5,991 bases of DNA from NCBI GenBank assembly GCA_017614095.1, contig JAGACN010000151.1, positions 1-5,991 of the forward strand. Reading direction: 5' to 3'. Numbering within the stretch: position 1 is the first letter of the stretch; every line of letters begins with the position of its first letter. The notes beneath the pieces are model-generated. The model saw only the letters and a list, made by a program, of their open reading frames with translations, was not told where the DNA came from and made no database searches. This DNA comes from Clostridia bacterium (GTDB taxonomy: Bacteria; Bacillota_A; Clostridia; Oscillospirales; CAG-382). This document shows, one piece after another, positions 5,675 to 5,991 of this stretch. Position numbers and translations under genes: made by a program.

Positions 5675-5991
5675 GATGACGGCCCTCCTTTTCGTCTTCC
5701 AGACGCTGCAGGTCCACCATGGTCTTGTAGGCCGGGCAGGTCTCCGACAGTTCGTCGTGCGTGCCCGCCGCGATGACCTTCCCGTCCTCCACGAACAGGA
5801 TGCGGTCCATCCGCTCGACGGTGGTGATGCGGTGCGCGATCAGGATGGTGGTCATCCCCTTGCGGGTGTCGCGCAGGTTGTCCAGAATGGTCTTTTCGGT
5901 CGCGGTATCCACCGCGCTGACGGAGTCGTCCAGGATGAGGATCGGGGCGTTCTTCTGCAGTGCGCGCGCGATGGAGATGCGCTGCTTCTGC
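5667..5991 (-). CDS. ABC exporter partner subunit with degenerate Walker B, C-terminal fragment
   Basis: Only the last 107 residues are visible; the gene continues beyond base 5991, the first complete codon being 5990-5988. The fragment begins inside the signature motif (GQKQRISIARAL, the GQ end of LSGGQ), followed by Walker B ILILDD, D-loop SAVD and the H-loop IAHRITTV with His at visible residue 53. Asp22 (DD) occupies the position of the catalytic Glu. This is the hallmark of the degenerate-site subunit of heterodimeric exporters such as BmrC, LmrC and TM287. The TGA stop (5669-5667) lies inside the start of the next ABC gene, and that gene's ribosome binding site lies in this coding sequence, so the two are made together and probably pair. 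An in-frame GTG at 5912 is internal, not a start. Confidence 0.94.
   Translation of the reverse strand, partial: QKQRISIARALQKNAPILILDDSVSAVDTATEKTILDNLRDTRKGMTTILIAHRITTVERMDRILFVEDGKVIAAGTHDELSETCPAYKTMVDLQRLEDEKEGRHHA
5684..5690 (-). promoter_or_regulatory. Perfect ribosome binding site of the second ABC gene
   Basis: AAGGAGG on the - strand, fully complementary to the 16S rRNA tail, 9 nt before ATG 5674-5672 and inside the end of the upstream ABC gene. It confirms the start that includes the extra N-terminal helix, rather than Met28 or Met41. Confidence 0.88.

Noticed and set aside
5667..5912. An 81-residue ABC gene starting at GTG 5912
   Set aside because: The same frame continues to the window edge and encodes the signature and Walker B motifs, so this is the end of a larger gene.

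Overview
The window looks like chromosomal DNA of a Gram-positive Bacillota (Firmicutes) bacterium with a GC-rich genome. The evidence is strong AAGGAGG-type ribosome binding sites, a TATAAT promoter, a heterodimeric BmrCD/TM287-288-type ABC exporter, a surface-type protein with bacterial Ig-like and transglutaminase-like domains, and a palindrome whose core matches the Gram-positive LexA box. The genus cannot be fixed from this sequence alone.

Layout. (1) 1-2073, + strand: the 3' part of a large, probably exported protein with two Ig-like (group 3) repeats, a Ser/Asp/Pro-rich linker made of 30-bp tandem repeats, and a transglutaminase-like Cys-His-Asp core. (2) 2083-2128: a bidirectional intrinsic terminator between convergent genes. 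(3) 2149-2934, - strand: a class I SAM-dependent methyltransferase. (4) 2935-3041: a structured leader with a perfect 24-bp palindrome, a 7-bp inverted repeat and a GC hairpin. (5) 3042-3512, - strand: a GNAT acetyltransferase with its own sigma-A-type promoter at 3558-3586. (6) 3587-3745: non-coding, with terminator-like structures after the transporter operon. (7) 3746-5674 and 5667-5991 (partial), - strand: two overlapping half-transporter genes of a heterodimeric ABC exporter.

How the genes work together. The two ABC genes are translationally coupled (8-nt overlap) and should form one exporter. The upstream subunit has Asp in place of the catalytic Walker B Glu; the downstream one keeps the Glu but has a non-canonical FSAGQ signature. 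Together these predict one active and one degenerate ATP site. GNAT and methyltransferase probably form a second transcription unit; both belong to broad families and their substrates cannot be read from the sequence. The + strand surface protein is transcribed towards this group and insulated from it by the shared terminator.

I see no clear new system. The most notable signals are the 24-bp palindrome with an SOS-box-like core at the GNAT/methyltransferase junction, the structured leader around it, and the extra N-terminal membrane helix of the ABC subunit.
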